Shown here one piece after another: positions 45,902-54,468 of a stretch of DNA of 64,000 bases. The DNA is from Aurantiochytrium sp. KH105 (Eukaryota; Sar; Bigyra; Thraustochytrida; Thraustochytriidae), in the NCBI GenBank assembly GCA_003116975.1, contig BGKB01000075.1, forward strand, positions 101,799 to 165,798. Direction: 5' to 3'. The notes under the pieces were generated by a model. It was not told where the DNA came from. It searched no databases and worked only from the letters and a program-made list of their open reading frames with translations. Each line of letters starts with the position of its first letter. The first letter of the stretch is position 1. A program made the translations under genes and the position numbers.

Positions 45902-47350
45902 CTAACTCGATGCCTGGAGCTCCTGGACGATCGAGTCGATGGATGCCGAAATCTGGCGCTCAAATGAAATGAGGTCGCCGCGCGCGCGCTTAAAAACGAT
46001 AAGGCAGAGAATTGGGTCCTCGGAGGCAATCTTGATGGTGACCTTGACATGAATTTGTCCGTGGCCCACGTCAAAGATAGCCCGCAGCTTGGACTCATTC
46101 TTGTACGAGGTCTGCTCCACAAAGCAGTCCATGCTCTGGAATCGTTGCTTGATGAAGACCATGATCTCGTGTGGCTGCCTGTGTGAGGCGTACAAGTGCG
46201 TTTTCCGCGAAGACTTTTCATCGCCGCTCTGCAGCATGCGGTTGATGGCGCTTCCGGAGCACATGTTGATCAAATCAAAAGCATTGATATGCTTGGGGAA
46301 CTCGCCGCGCTCACGACCGGCAGTCGCAGCCTGAGCCTGGTCGTTCTCGTCGACGTCGCGCACAACAAAGCCGGCTCGCGGCGTCGACCCGAGGTCTGCC
46401 GGGGCCTTGGGCGGCGAACTTGCGGCGGGCGTGGCCATGGGCTCGTCCTCGTCCTCGTCCAAGTTATCCTCGTCCTCCTCCATGGAAGGCATGCTCGAGA
46501 CACCGCCAGTGGCGTCGATGTCCGAGCAATCCACGTACGGCCCGTCCTTGCGCCACCATGGGTGCTCCATGATTTGACGGATCGTATACCGCTTGGTGTG
46601 ATCGACGACGAGAATTTTGCTGAGAAGATCCTTGACCTCGGGCGTAAACCACGAAGGGTAAGTAAAGTCTGCCTTTTGAATTTTGCGAAAAAGGGCGGCC
46701 ATTGTCGGCTCGTCAAAAGGGAGGAAACCTGCGAGAAATACATACAAGATAACGCCGATACTCCACGTGTCTGCGAGAGAGCCGTCGTAGCCCTGATCGG
46801 CGAGAACCTCGGGCGCGACATAGTTGGGCGTGCCGCACGTGGTGTGCAGCAGGGACTGTCGGTCGGCCTCCGCGTCCTGCTCATAGAGTGCCGAGAGGCC
46901 AAAGTCACTGATCTTGAGATTTCCTTGGTCGTCCAGGAGAAGGTTCTCCGGCTTAAGATCACGATGGCAGACGCCCTGGCGATGGCAGTATTCGGTTCCT
47001 ACACAGAGCTGCTGAAAGTAGAATCGGGCGGATTTTTCCTTGAAGCGACCTTCAGAGACGATCTTGTCAAAGAGTTCGCCGCCGGTCACGAGTTCCAGGA
47101 CGATGAAGATCTTTGTGCGTGATGCAAGGACCTCTTTCAGCTGCACCACGTGGGGATGGCGGACGAGCTTCATGATGGAGATTTCCTTCTTCACCTGAGA
47201 GCCCATATTTTGCCGCTGGATTTTCTCCTTGTCGAGGACCTTGATGGCCACCCACTCGCCATCTTCCTCTGAGTAGGCCTTTTTCACCTTGCCAAAGGTA
47301 CCCTCGCCGAGGGTCCTGTGGATCGAGTACTTGCCGACCTTCTTGGGCAT
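45902..47350 (-). CDS. CIPK/SnRK3-like Ser/Thr protein kinase with NAF motif
   Basis: 482 residues, ATG at 47348-47350. The kinase domain is complete: GEGTFGKV (15-22), catalytic Lys37, HRDLKPEN from His129, DFG at 149-151, GTPNYVAPEVL activation segment and WSIGVILYVFLAGFLPF. It belongs to the CAMK/AMPK group. After an acidic linker (about 290-310) comes INAFDLINM with Asn356-Ala-Phe, the NAF motif by which plant CIPKs bind CBL calcium sensors. The C-terminus (HEIMVFIKQRFQSMDCFVEQ and onward) resembles the KA1-like phosphatase-interaction domain. It would act as a calcium-regulated kinase if a CBL partner exists; none is in this window. A (CT)n run lies 36-56 bp upstream. Confidence 0.9.
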   Translation of the reverse strand: MPKKVGKYSIHRTLGEGTFGKVKKAYSEEDGEWVAIKVLDKEKIQRQNMGSQVKKEISIMKLVRHPHVVQLKEVLASRTKIFIVLELVTGGELFDKIVSEGRFKEKSARFYFQQLCVGTEYCHRQGVCHRDLKPENLLLDDQGNLKISDFGLSALYEQDAEADRQSLLHTTCGTPNYVAPEVLADQGYDGSLADTWSIGVILYVFLAGFLPFDEPTMAALFRKIQKADFTYPSWFTPEVKDLLSKILVVDHTKRYTIRQIMEHPWWRKDGPYVDCSDIDATGGVSSMPSMEEDEDNLDEDEDEPMATPAASSPPKAPADLGSTPRAGFVVRDVDENDQAQAATAGRERGEFPKHINAFDLINMCSGSAINRMLQSGDEKSSRKTHLYASHRQPHEIMVFIKQRFQSMDCFVEQTSYKNESKLRAIFDVGHGQIHVKVTIKIASEDPILCLIVFKRARGDLISFERQISASIDSIVQELQASS

Positions 47351-49882
47351 CGTGCTCGTCTGTTTGCCTTCGCCTCCCTACGTGATCTCTCTCTCTCTCT
47401 CTCTCTTGTCTCTCACTCGCTCTCTTTCTGCTTCCGCTGTTCCGACGTGCGATGCGGGTCTGCGCAACGTGCGTCCGAGAGGCCAGTGCGGAGAAACACC
47501 CAGCCAGGCGAGGGGAGGGGCAATTGGATCGTCCGAGAGCCTATCGGCACTCGCTTCCTTCGACCCTGCTGCCAGCCTGCCTACCCTACCGACGCCTTGC
47601 TCGCTTCGTTCGGGAGGGGGTCTTTGTACGCACCGCGCGTCTCTCGGCCGCTACCAGCCAGCTCGCTCGCTCGCTAACGGCGCCTCGCTCGCACGAGGTC
47701 ACGCCCGACGACACCACTCGCGTGTTGCGGCGTAAGTCGCGCGGCGAAGCGCGGCGCCGTCCGTTCGTCACGCGCTCCCGCGCCTGCCGTTGGCGTACTC
47801 GCGGCGCCGAGGACGTCGCTGCCGCTGCCGCTGCTGCTGTTGCTTTGCTGCTGCTGCGCTCGCGCGTCTGCGTCGCCCCGTCTGGCTCCCGCGGCGTCGA
47901 GGCGGACAGCGCGGTCCGCGGCGCTTCTCCAGCAGCGGCGAGGGAGGGAGGGAGGGAGGGAGTAAGGGACGTGTGCGCGGCGACGAGGGCGGCGAGGACG
48001 CGCGCGGCCGCGAGAGGGAGGAGCGCCGGAAGAAGGCGCGAGGCGCGAGGCGCGGAACCGCGGAGAGGCGCGGCGCGGGAAGCTAGCTAGCTCGCCGTGC
48101 GCGTGGCCGCGAGCGAGCGCGGTTTGGATTTGGATTTGAATTTACGCTGGTGCAGCTGCTGCGGCGGCTGCTGCGGCGGCTGCGGCTGCTCCTCGTTCTC
48201 GTGCTTGTGCGTGTGCTCGTGCTTGTTGAGCTTGTGCGCGAGGTCGAGGTCGAGCTCGAGGTTTGAAACCTGGCGGCCGCGGCGGCGCGAGAAGCCCTCA
48301 CGCTCCTTCGCGGCGGCGAGCGAGCGAGCGAGCGAGGGAGCTGGCGAGGGAGGGGGCGCGCCTCGACGCGACGCGAGGGTCCGCGTCCAGCGCCGATGAA
48401 TGAGCCTTTTCCGCGTCCGTCTCTCGCGCTCGATCTCGCTCAATCCCGCGCTCGCGCTTGCGCTCGGGCGCTCGGGCTTGCGCTCGGGCTTGCGCTCGGG
48501 CGCTCGGACGTGCGCGCGCTGCAGCTCAGGATCGCGCTGCTCTCGGCGCGCGGTGTCGGGCGGGCGGGCGGGCGGGCGGGCGGGCAGGTCTAGGCGAACC
48601 GGGTTTGGCTGCTGCGAGATGGTTGACGCCGCGCCGCGCTTCGCCTCGCCTCGCGGCCTCTGCCGCTCACAGTGATGGACTGCGCGCCCTGCCCTGGCCT
48701 CTGGCCTGCGCTGTGGCGCAGCGCGGCGCCCGCCTGCCCGCCGCGCGCGCAGGGCGGCGCCGCTGTGTGCGGGGCCGGGGGAGGTCACCGCGACGAGCGC
48801 CACGCGCCTCTTTAAATCCGCGCTGCGTTGCACAGCCGCGACTAGTTTGCCCCTGTGTTGCGCGGTATCCAGAATCTAGTTCTGCGTACTGAAAAACCTG
48901 GAGGACGTGGCCTGCGCCCCCACACGGGAGGCGACTGGACTCCGCGCCGGGCGAGGCTGGCTGGGGGGCCTTGACATCGTCCAAAACTTCGGGTGATGCG
49001 ACGCAGCTGAGGTGAATGGACGAAGCCCTGGAGGTAGCCTGTAGTACTGCAGGGGGCCGAGAGGGAAAACTGGACAAGATCAATACCTTCTGTTGCCGCT
49101 GCCGTCGGTGATCATGATGCGACACGTGTCACCCACACTGTGGACAGATGGATTCGGTTGGAAAAGACAAGGCTGGCAGAGTTTTGCGCAAGGCTTGAGG
49201 AAAGGTTGATCTCTGTTTGGCGGAGGGCCAACGAAGAGCTCTACATGCATCTTTATTCTACGATATCCCGAGAATCTGACTCACCTGTACTGGCGCCTCA
49301 AAAAGATGGACGCATGACATGGACTCCAAGCTTCGTGCTCATGTAGCTCAAGGAATTTCGGACGCGGCCATCATATGTCATCGAAATAGATTCGTGTCTC
49401 TGGGAGATGATCGCTTCCACCGCGAATTCATAATGATCAATAGGACTGATCTTAAAACGAAACGTAAAAGAAAATCTGCTTCGTGGCTAGCACGAGGTGG
49501 GATGAATGAATGTATTGCAAATGTCTCTCGCTGCTATTCAAAGAAGTTCTGCCCGCATCGGTCTGCAATTTTTCCTGAGTCACGACTGCTTGCCTTATTG
49601 ATCTTGACATAAATCAAGCTCCAATAATCCGCTCACGCTCAACTGCAATCAGCGCATCACAACCTTTGCAGCTCCTGCAGACTGGACTGACCGAGGCATC
49701 AAAGAGCGAACAAATCAAAAAACGTGCCGGACTGACGAATCAGCGATCGTGATTGGACTCTCTTCATTGTAAAAGGTAAAATCTGGGAAAATTTGAGAAC
49801 TAATTTTCAAGTGACGTGCAATCATGGATGAATGGGGCCACTTCGCAGCATAGTAGGCCTAAGGCGTCTCCTTCTTCATTTT
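47351..49882. other. Gene-poor, GC-rich low-complexity region
   Basis: About 2.5 kb. The (CT)n run at 47386-47406 belongs to the kinase promoter. The part to about 48800 is rich in CGC/GAG/GGGC runs, including GGGA units near 47940-47965, GAGC near 48320-48345 and GGGC near 48555-48590. From about 48900 the base composition turns ordinary and AT-richer toward the accessory genes. Frames up to 248 residues cross the GC-rich part but are simple-sequence artefacts. No RNA gene recognised. Confidence 0.45.
47386..47406. repeat. (CT)n run in the kinase 5' region
   Basis: About ten CT units on the plus strand (GA in the sense of the leftward kinase gene), within 60 bp of its ATG. Confidence 0.85.
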
Positions 49883-51991
49883 TTAAAGCATCGGTTTGTT
49901 TTTCAACTCTTTGGCCCTTTCGGCTTGCCGACGCAGGTCGAACTCGACTTCGGTGATGAAAAGGAAAAGTTTGTTGAGGACTTCGACGGCCTCAGTGGCT
50001 ACCTTATCAAGTCTCTCCACACGCGTCTTGAGCTCTTTTGCATTCTTTTCATAATATCGAGCGAGCTCTTCCGCTTCCTTCGCGGTGTCTGGCGCATGTA
50101 GCGCTCGAAGCGGCCAAACTCTGGTCACTCCCAGCTCTGACTTCACGATAGCAACACAAGCTGCGCGCTCGTCATCCTTTGGCACATCGTCAACTGGTTC
50201 GGAGTCGAACTTGAGCACGCACGCTATAGGAGGGTAGTGATCGAGGCCGATCACAATGGGCACATCATCAGGGGCAGGCGGACGCTCAGGCCCAACGAGC
50301 TCAGACGTCTTGCTCCACCTCTCTTCCAAGTCTGCATAATCTTGGTCGGACAAATCGCCAGTTTCTCCTGCCTCACGCGCATCACGCTCCTTGCGCAGCT
50401 GGTTCACCATGTTCCCGTCAAGTGTGAGAATACGTAGGCCAAACGGAAACCGAGTTCCATAGACATCGCGATCAAGTGTCGCCGCGTCCGGCGTGTCGTT
50501 CACGAGCAGCTTCGCCACGTCCTTCTCGCTCATCTGCTCGTATTGCTCATTGTTATGCACGCCGCAATTACCAGTGGTAAAGCTTGTCAGGCCGCTAGCG
50601 CGCGGGTCGAAACGAACGTTCTGCATGAAGGTTCCGTACATCTTGCGACTCTGCCCACGCCAATTGCCAGCGCCGATCATTGCATCCCACATACTCCACG
50701 CGTCTATATCGTGAAGCGTCTTAATTTTTCTCGTTACTGCAACGCGCCACGTAAAGAGCACGCTTGTGTTAATGCATCCTGACGGCCCATAAAGTACCAG
50801 AGGCACGTACAGCACGTTCGAGAGTCCCTCGGCGCGGAAAAGCTCCGGCATGGTGTTGACACCATCGTAATTCCTAAGCCACTCGTCCATAAGTTTGCTG
50901 TCCTTGCCAAGCACTCGCAAGTCCTCGCGGTACGAATGGCGCTCAGACCAATGTTGCGCGCGCTGTGACGCCAGATTGGAAAGTGACCGACAAGCTACTT
51001 CGACAGCGCGCTTGCTCGGCAAGGGGTCCCATTCACGTGCCTTCGCGAACGCTTTTCTATCCAAGAATTCAACGTGCAGCAAATAATCGAACTCCCGAAG
51101 CGTTGGAAAAGCTTTTGTGGAGCTCACTCCGACGCCGCCACCGACGATACTGTCCACATGGGCCTGGAGTTGCAACTGAGACTCGAGCATTTGTTGGGTT
51201 GAAAAGTTGACTGAGCATGACTGGAAATTGGTCTGCTCATTTTCCAAATGACTCGCGATATCTTGAACACAGGGGAACTGCAGGCCGCTCAGGTAGTATA
51301 GGCGCGTATCACGGACGTGAGGCTTATATACGGCGACTTCCGAGGTCAAACTCGTCCTGTACCTGTTACTTGGCAAAGAGGTAATCTTGACAACTTTGGC
51401 GCCCAGATCGGCTAAGAGGACGGCCGCTTCATGCATGATTTCGAGGTCGATGGTGCGTTGGTACTCCTTTATCCAGATATAGCGCTTTTTCTCAATGGGG
51501 TGCTGGCGGTAAAGCTCACCGAATATAAAGGTAGAATTGTAATTGTCTACAATCGGAAAGCGCTCCGCGAACGCAGCAACGCGGGTGCTAGAGACAGAGT
51601 AGACCTCTAGCCATTCGGAACCGCCGTAATACTCTTGGATGCGTTCACAGATGCGCGGGTTCTCCAGGAGAACTTTGTCGAGGACTACGAGCAAGTATTC
51701 AGGGAGCTTCTTGGAAGGCGGGGGGATTTCCGTGAGAAAGCAATCACATTCTCGCATGGTCATACGCGCGCTCCCCGTGATGCTTTGAGGTTCTTCGCTT
51801 CGAGTTTCTTTTTTGTTTCGAGTTCGGAGAAACCAGTGAAAGAACGATGGATACCAGCGTCGTCCTGGCGTGCGGGCTGTCGATCCTTGCACCTCACTGT
51901 CAGTCCCCTGGACATTTTCATTCGTCTGAGACTTCTCGCCTGCGGGCGCCGGAGCCAGCCCGCTAAAAGTTGTCCCTCGACCAGCGCGCAT
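49883..51991 (-). CDS. Orphan 702-residue protein next to Crinkler-like genes
   Basis: The first ATG in the frame is at 51989-51991 (the frame itself stays open to 52024). Single exon. Residues about 75-125 (PEYLLVVLDKVLLENPRICE) and 130-230 (STFIFGELYRQHP, ITSLPSNRYRTSLTSEVAVY) look globular, as does a middle part with FPTLREFDYLLHVEFLDRK, LYVPLVLYGPSGCINTSVLF and MWDAMIGAGNWRGQSRKMYG. The last 90 residues are a coiled coil (KEAEELARYYEKNAKELKTR). No signal peptide, membrane helix or known catalytic motif is seen. I do not recognise the family. It diverges from a PD-(D/E)XK nuclease-like gene 464 bp away, so the two may share control. It may be a member of an accessory, lineage-specific family. 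Confidence 0.7.
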   Translation of the reverse strand: MRAGRGTTFSGLAPAPAGEKSQTNENVQGTDSEVQGSTARTPGRRWYPSFFHWFLRTRNKKETRSEEPQSITGSARMTMRECDCFLTEIPPPSKKLPEYLLVVLDKVLLENPRICERIQEYYGGSEWLEVYSVSSTRVAAFAERFPIVDNYNSTFIFGELYRQHPIEKKRYIWIKEYQRTIDLEIMHEAAVLLADLGAKVVKITSLPSNRYRTSLTSEVAVYKPHVRDTRLYYLSGLQFPCVQDIASHLENEQTNFQSCSVNFSTQQMLESQLQLQAHVDSIVGGGVGVSSTKAFPTLREFDYLLHVEFLDRKAFAKAREWDPLPSKRAVEVACRSLSNLASQRAQHWSERHSYREDLRVLGKDSKLMDEWLRNYDGVNTMPELFRAEGLSNVLYVPLVLYGPSGCINTSVLFTWRVAVTRKIKTLHDIDAWSMWDAMIGAGNWRGQSRKMYGTFMQNVRFDPRASGLTSFTTGNCGVHNNEQYEQMSEKDVAKLLVNDTPDAATLDRDVYGTRFPFGLRILTLDGNMVNQLRKERDAREAGETGDLSDQDYADLEERWSKTSELVGPERPPAPDDVPIVIGLDHYPPIACVLKFDSEPVDDVPKDDERAACVAIVKSELGVTRVWPLRALHAPDTAKEAEELARYYEKNAKELKTRVERLDKVATEAVEVLNKLFLFITEVEFDLRRQAERAKELKNKPML

Positions 51992-52455
51992 GAGCTCCTG
52001 AGAAAGTGCCACGCGCCCTTGCAACTCGTCGAGTGCGTGTCGCAGTCCGCCGCCCGCGGCTGGTGGGGGCGCCGTACAGACGAGTCCCCTGTGCCAGCGG
52101 CCACCTCCCCGCTGTGCCGATTTGGTGTTTGCTGGAGAACGAGAAAGGCAGCCACTCGAATCTGCTCGCCTAGCGCAGCTCCCGCGGGTTCTTCAAATTC
52201 AAGTTGCGTAGCTCAGGCGGGTTCTTCAAGTTGCGTAGCTCAGGCTGCACACCCTGCTGACTGGCACATTCTTTCTCGGATTTGTACGCGCGTAGTTCGC
52301 TTTTCACGGTCACTCAGGCGGCGACTCATCTTGGTCGGACACGAGCCTGGCGACGGACGCGAAGGTCGCGCGGCTGCAGACGCAAGCTTTGGCTAAGCCT
52401 GTAGCCGTCGCGAGTTTTGGTGCTGAGGGGTGTCGAGGAATATCTGACAAGACAA
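51992..52455. promoter_or_regulatory. Divergent promoter region of two accessory genes
   Basis: 464 bp between opposite ATGs, with an imperfect tandem duplication at 52184-52243 near its middle. Frames crossing it lack ATG starts consistent with a gene. Confidence 0.45.
52184..52243. repeat. Tandem duplication in the divergent promoter
   Basis: A 27-nt unit (starting GCGGGTTCTTCAA, ending TTGCGTAGCTCAG) at 52217-52243 is preceded at 52184-52216 by a copy carrying 6 extra bases in its middle. Confidence 0.85.
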
Positions 52456-53196
52456 ATGGGCTCGTGCTGGTCATCCAATTGCTTGCCTCGTGTTGCAAGC
52501 AATGCCGCCGGCCCCGGCAAGACGCACCAAGAGACAGAATTATCTCCAGCAGCAAGCGTGTTGCCGACGCTGCGCGATCTCCTCGATTCGAAGGAAATGC
52601 AAAAGTTCGTGGAAATCAGATTTTCAAAGCACCTCGCCGAGACGCCCGAGGCCATTCATCAGGGCTACTCCAAGCGTTTGAGCTACGCAAGGCACAAGAG
52701 CATAATGAACGGCAAGCGCAATTTTGAAGAGGAGGCTACACAAGAGGCTTCAATTGCGGCGCTTGCGCCTAAAGACTGGCTTTGCTCGCTTTGGGAGTAT
52801 AAGTTTACCTTGAAACAGGATCGTGGCACAGCTTTGGGGCAAGGCGACCTTTGCTTTCTACGTCATCTTGGCATAGCGGGTCAGTGGGCTGCACTGGTCG
52901 TAGAAACCAAGCATTTGAAGGGTAAGAAAAGCGATAAAGAGAAACGTGAAAAAGTAACTGAACAGGCGAAGAAGTACCTTGACCTCACGCGCCGAATCTT
53001 TGATGCTGAAAATGTCCCCATTGTCTTTGGTCTTGCGGTTATTACGTGGGACAATTATGGGCGCGATCTGCGTGCCTTAGATGACACAATCCTTTGCTCA
53101 GACCACGGCTCGCACACCGGTCTCCAAGAGCTACGCCGAGCACATCCTGGTTGCGACTTTCCAGAATCGCTGTTTGCTGCGTCAACGTCTGCGTAG
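52456..53196 (+). CDS. PD-(D/E)XK nuclease-like protein
   Basis: The first ATG in the frame is at 52456, giving 246 residues; the open frame begins earlier but without ATG. The core is a restriction-enzyme-like fold: a helix with acidic residues (GKRNFEEEATQEASIAAL), Asp131 in GQGDLCFL, then a strand VVETKHL with Glu150 and Lys152, forming D-x(18)-E-x-K, followed by KVTEQAKKYLDLTRRIF and a strand IVFGLAVITWD. The spacing and order match PD-(D/E)XK nucleases. The N-terminus MGSCWSS fits an N-myristoylation site with an adjacent cysteine, which would place the protein at a membrane; this is only a motif match. The DNA context (Crinkler-like fusion 1.3 kb downstream) suggests an accessory nuclease family. 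Substrate unknown. Confidence 0.7.
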   Translation: MGSCWSSNCLPRVASNAAGPGKTHQETELSPAASVLPTLRDLLDSKEMQKFVEIRFSKHLAETPEAIHQGYSKRLSYARHKSIMNGKRNFEEEATQEASIAALAPKDWLCSLWEYKFTLKQDRGTALGQGDLCFLRHLGIAGQWAALVVETKHLKGKKSDKEKREKVTEQAKKYLDLTRRIFDAENVPIVFGLAVITWDNYGRDLRALDDTILCSDHGSHTGLQELRRAHPGCDFPESLFAASTSA

Positions 53197-54468
53197 GTCC
53201 AAAGGGACACCTTCATTCGACGAGAGAGAAAGAGAGTGGAAGGTGTTCAAAGGTAAAAGGGAGCGTCTCATCGACATAGAGCTACGCGGCGCAAACTGTT
53301 GCGCTCTCACAGTGTGACACCCCTGATAGATTGCCACCGTGGTAAGTAAAGGCATCAGCCACGGTATTTTTTTTTTTCAAACGAAGGTTTTCTGAACAAC
53401 AGCTCAGTCTTCAAAATGCTCCACCATTATCATTCCTTGTTGATCACAATGAAATTCATTGTTCAACTCTAGAAAAAAAAATTGTGCGTTCAAGTCTCGT
53501 ATCCTTCTCCGTCACCGTCGTTTGCAATGTTCAATCCAGGGATGGATCGTGCCATGAAGCGGGTCATAAATCATGTTGTGGGCCCTTGTTGACGGCCAGT
53601 CGCACAAAGCTGAGTGAGAATGTATACTTTAGCAGAATTTCGCAAATTTGATGAGTTCTGGTAGCGTCTTCCACAATACAGCTCAAGGAGCGCCGTACCA
53701 ACGCTGTAGTCGAAGTTGCAAAATGCGAACATGAGATCCGCGATACTCTCCCGCGGACACTACTGCCCCTCAAGGGTCTCCAAAGAAGACGCATCTAGAA
53801 AGTTTGCAGAGGCATCAAATACACGCTTCAAGGCTCTGGATTCAACGTATATTTCGGAGCTCTGAGTACGACGTAATTTTGCTCCTTTCACGTTGACTGA
53901 TCCGGCTCCAAGAAACGTATATTGAGGTAGCCGCAGACTCGAATCAAAATGATGGCGCAGATCTCAACTTGGTAGTCCGTCTCAGTAACGCAAAGCTTAA
54001 ACATCTTGTGCAGCTTCATGGTGTCTGCAATGCAGAAGACTAAAAGCGAAAGGTGTTGAGGACTACTTTCTCCACAAACGATTCCGTTATAGGTATTCTG
54101 TTTGCAAAAATGAATTTACGGACGGTCTTGCATATATGACTGCTTATTACACAAACGATTTCGGTATAGGTCTTCTGTTTGCACAAATGGATTTACGGAC
54201 GGTCTTGCATGGGCAGAGATGCACGCTTCCATCCAAGGAGATACTTTGCTATACATTTCTTGCTCCAGGTAAAGTATTTTTTTTCAAAAAAACGAAAGCA
54301 ATCCGCAGCTTATGCAGACCTGCAAACGCAGCAAGGCAGCAAGGCAGCAAGGCCGCGGCGCGGCGCGGCGTGCGGCGCGCGGCGTGGGGCGGTGAGGCCA
54401 GGAGCAGGCGCAGCAGAAGCAGGCGCAGCGGGAGCCTTTGTGCTGGGCTCGTTTGCTGGGCCGCGCAG
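53197..54468. other. Intergenic region with a 60-nt direct repeat
   Basis: About 1.27 kb, AT-richer than the window average, with T-runs near 53370 and 53470-53480. It ends with two 60-nt direct copies (54074-54133 and 54151-54210) upstream of the fusion gene. The frame of that gene is open back to an ATG at 54136, but the segment before 54469 is basic and low in complexity and is more likely leader, perhaps with an intron beginning at a GTAAAG at about 54270. Confidence 0.5.
54074..54210 (+). repeat. 60-nt direct repeat, two copies
   Basis: Copy 1 at 54074-54133 and copy 2 at 54151-54210, starting at 77-nt intervals, agree at 55 of 60 positions by my alignment. Both begin ACAAACGATT and end GGACGGTCTTGCAT. 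The 17 bp between them differ from the flanks. Confidence 0.9.

Noticed and set aside
48087-48833. A 248-residue minus-strand frame rich in Arg, Ala, Pro, Glu and His
   Set aside because: Low-complexity translation of GC-rich repeats without a recognised domain or upstream context; parallel frames exist in other phases.
54136-54468. Extending the fusion protein to the ATG at 54136
   Set aside because: The added 111 residues are encoded partly by the 60-nt direct repeat and by low-complexity Arg/Ala/Ser sequence; the ATG at 54469 starts a more protein-like region.
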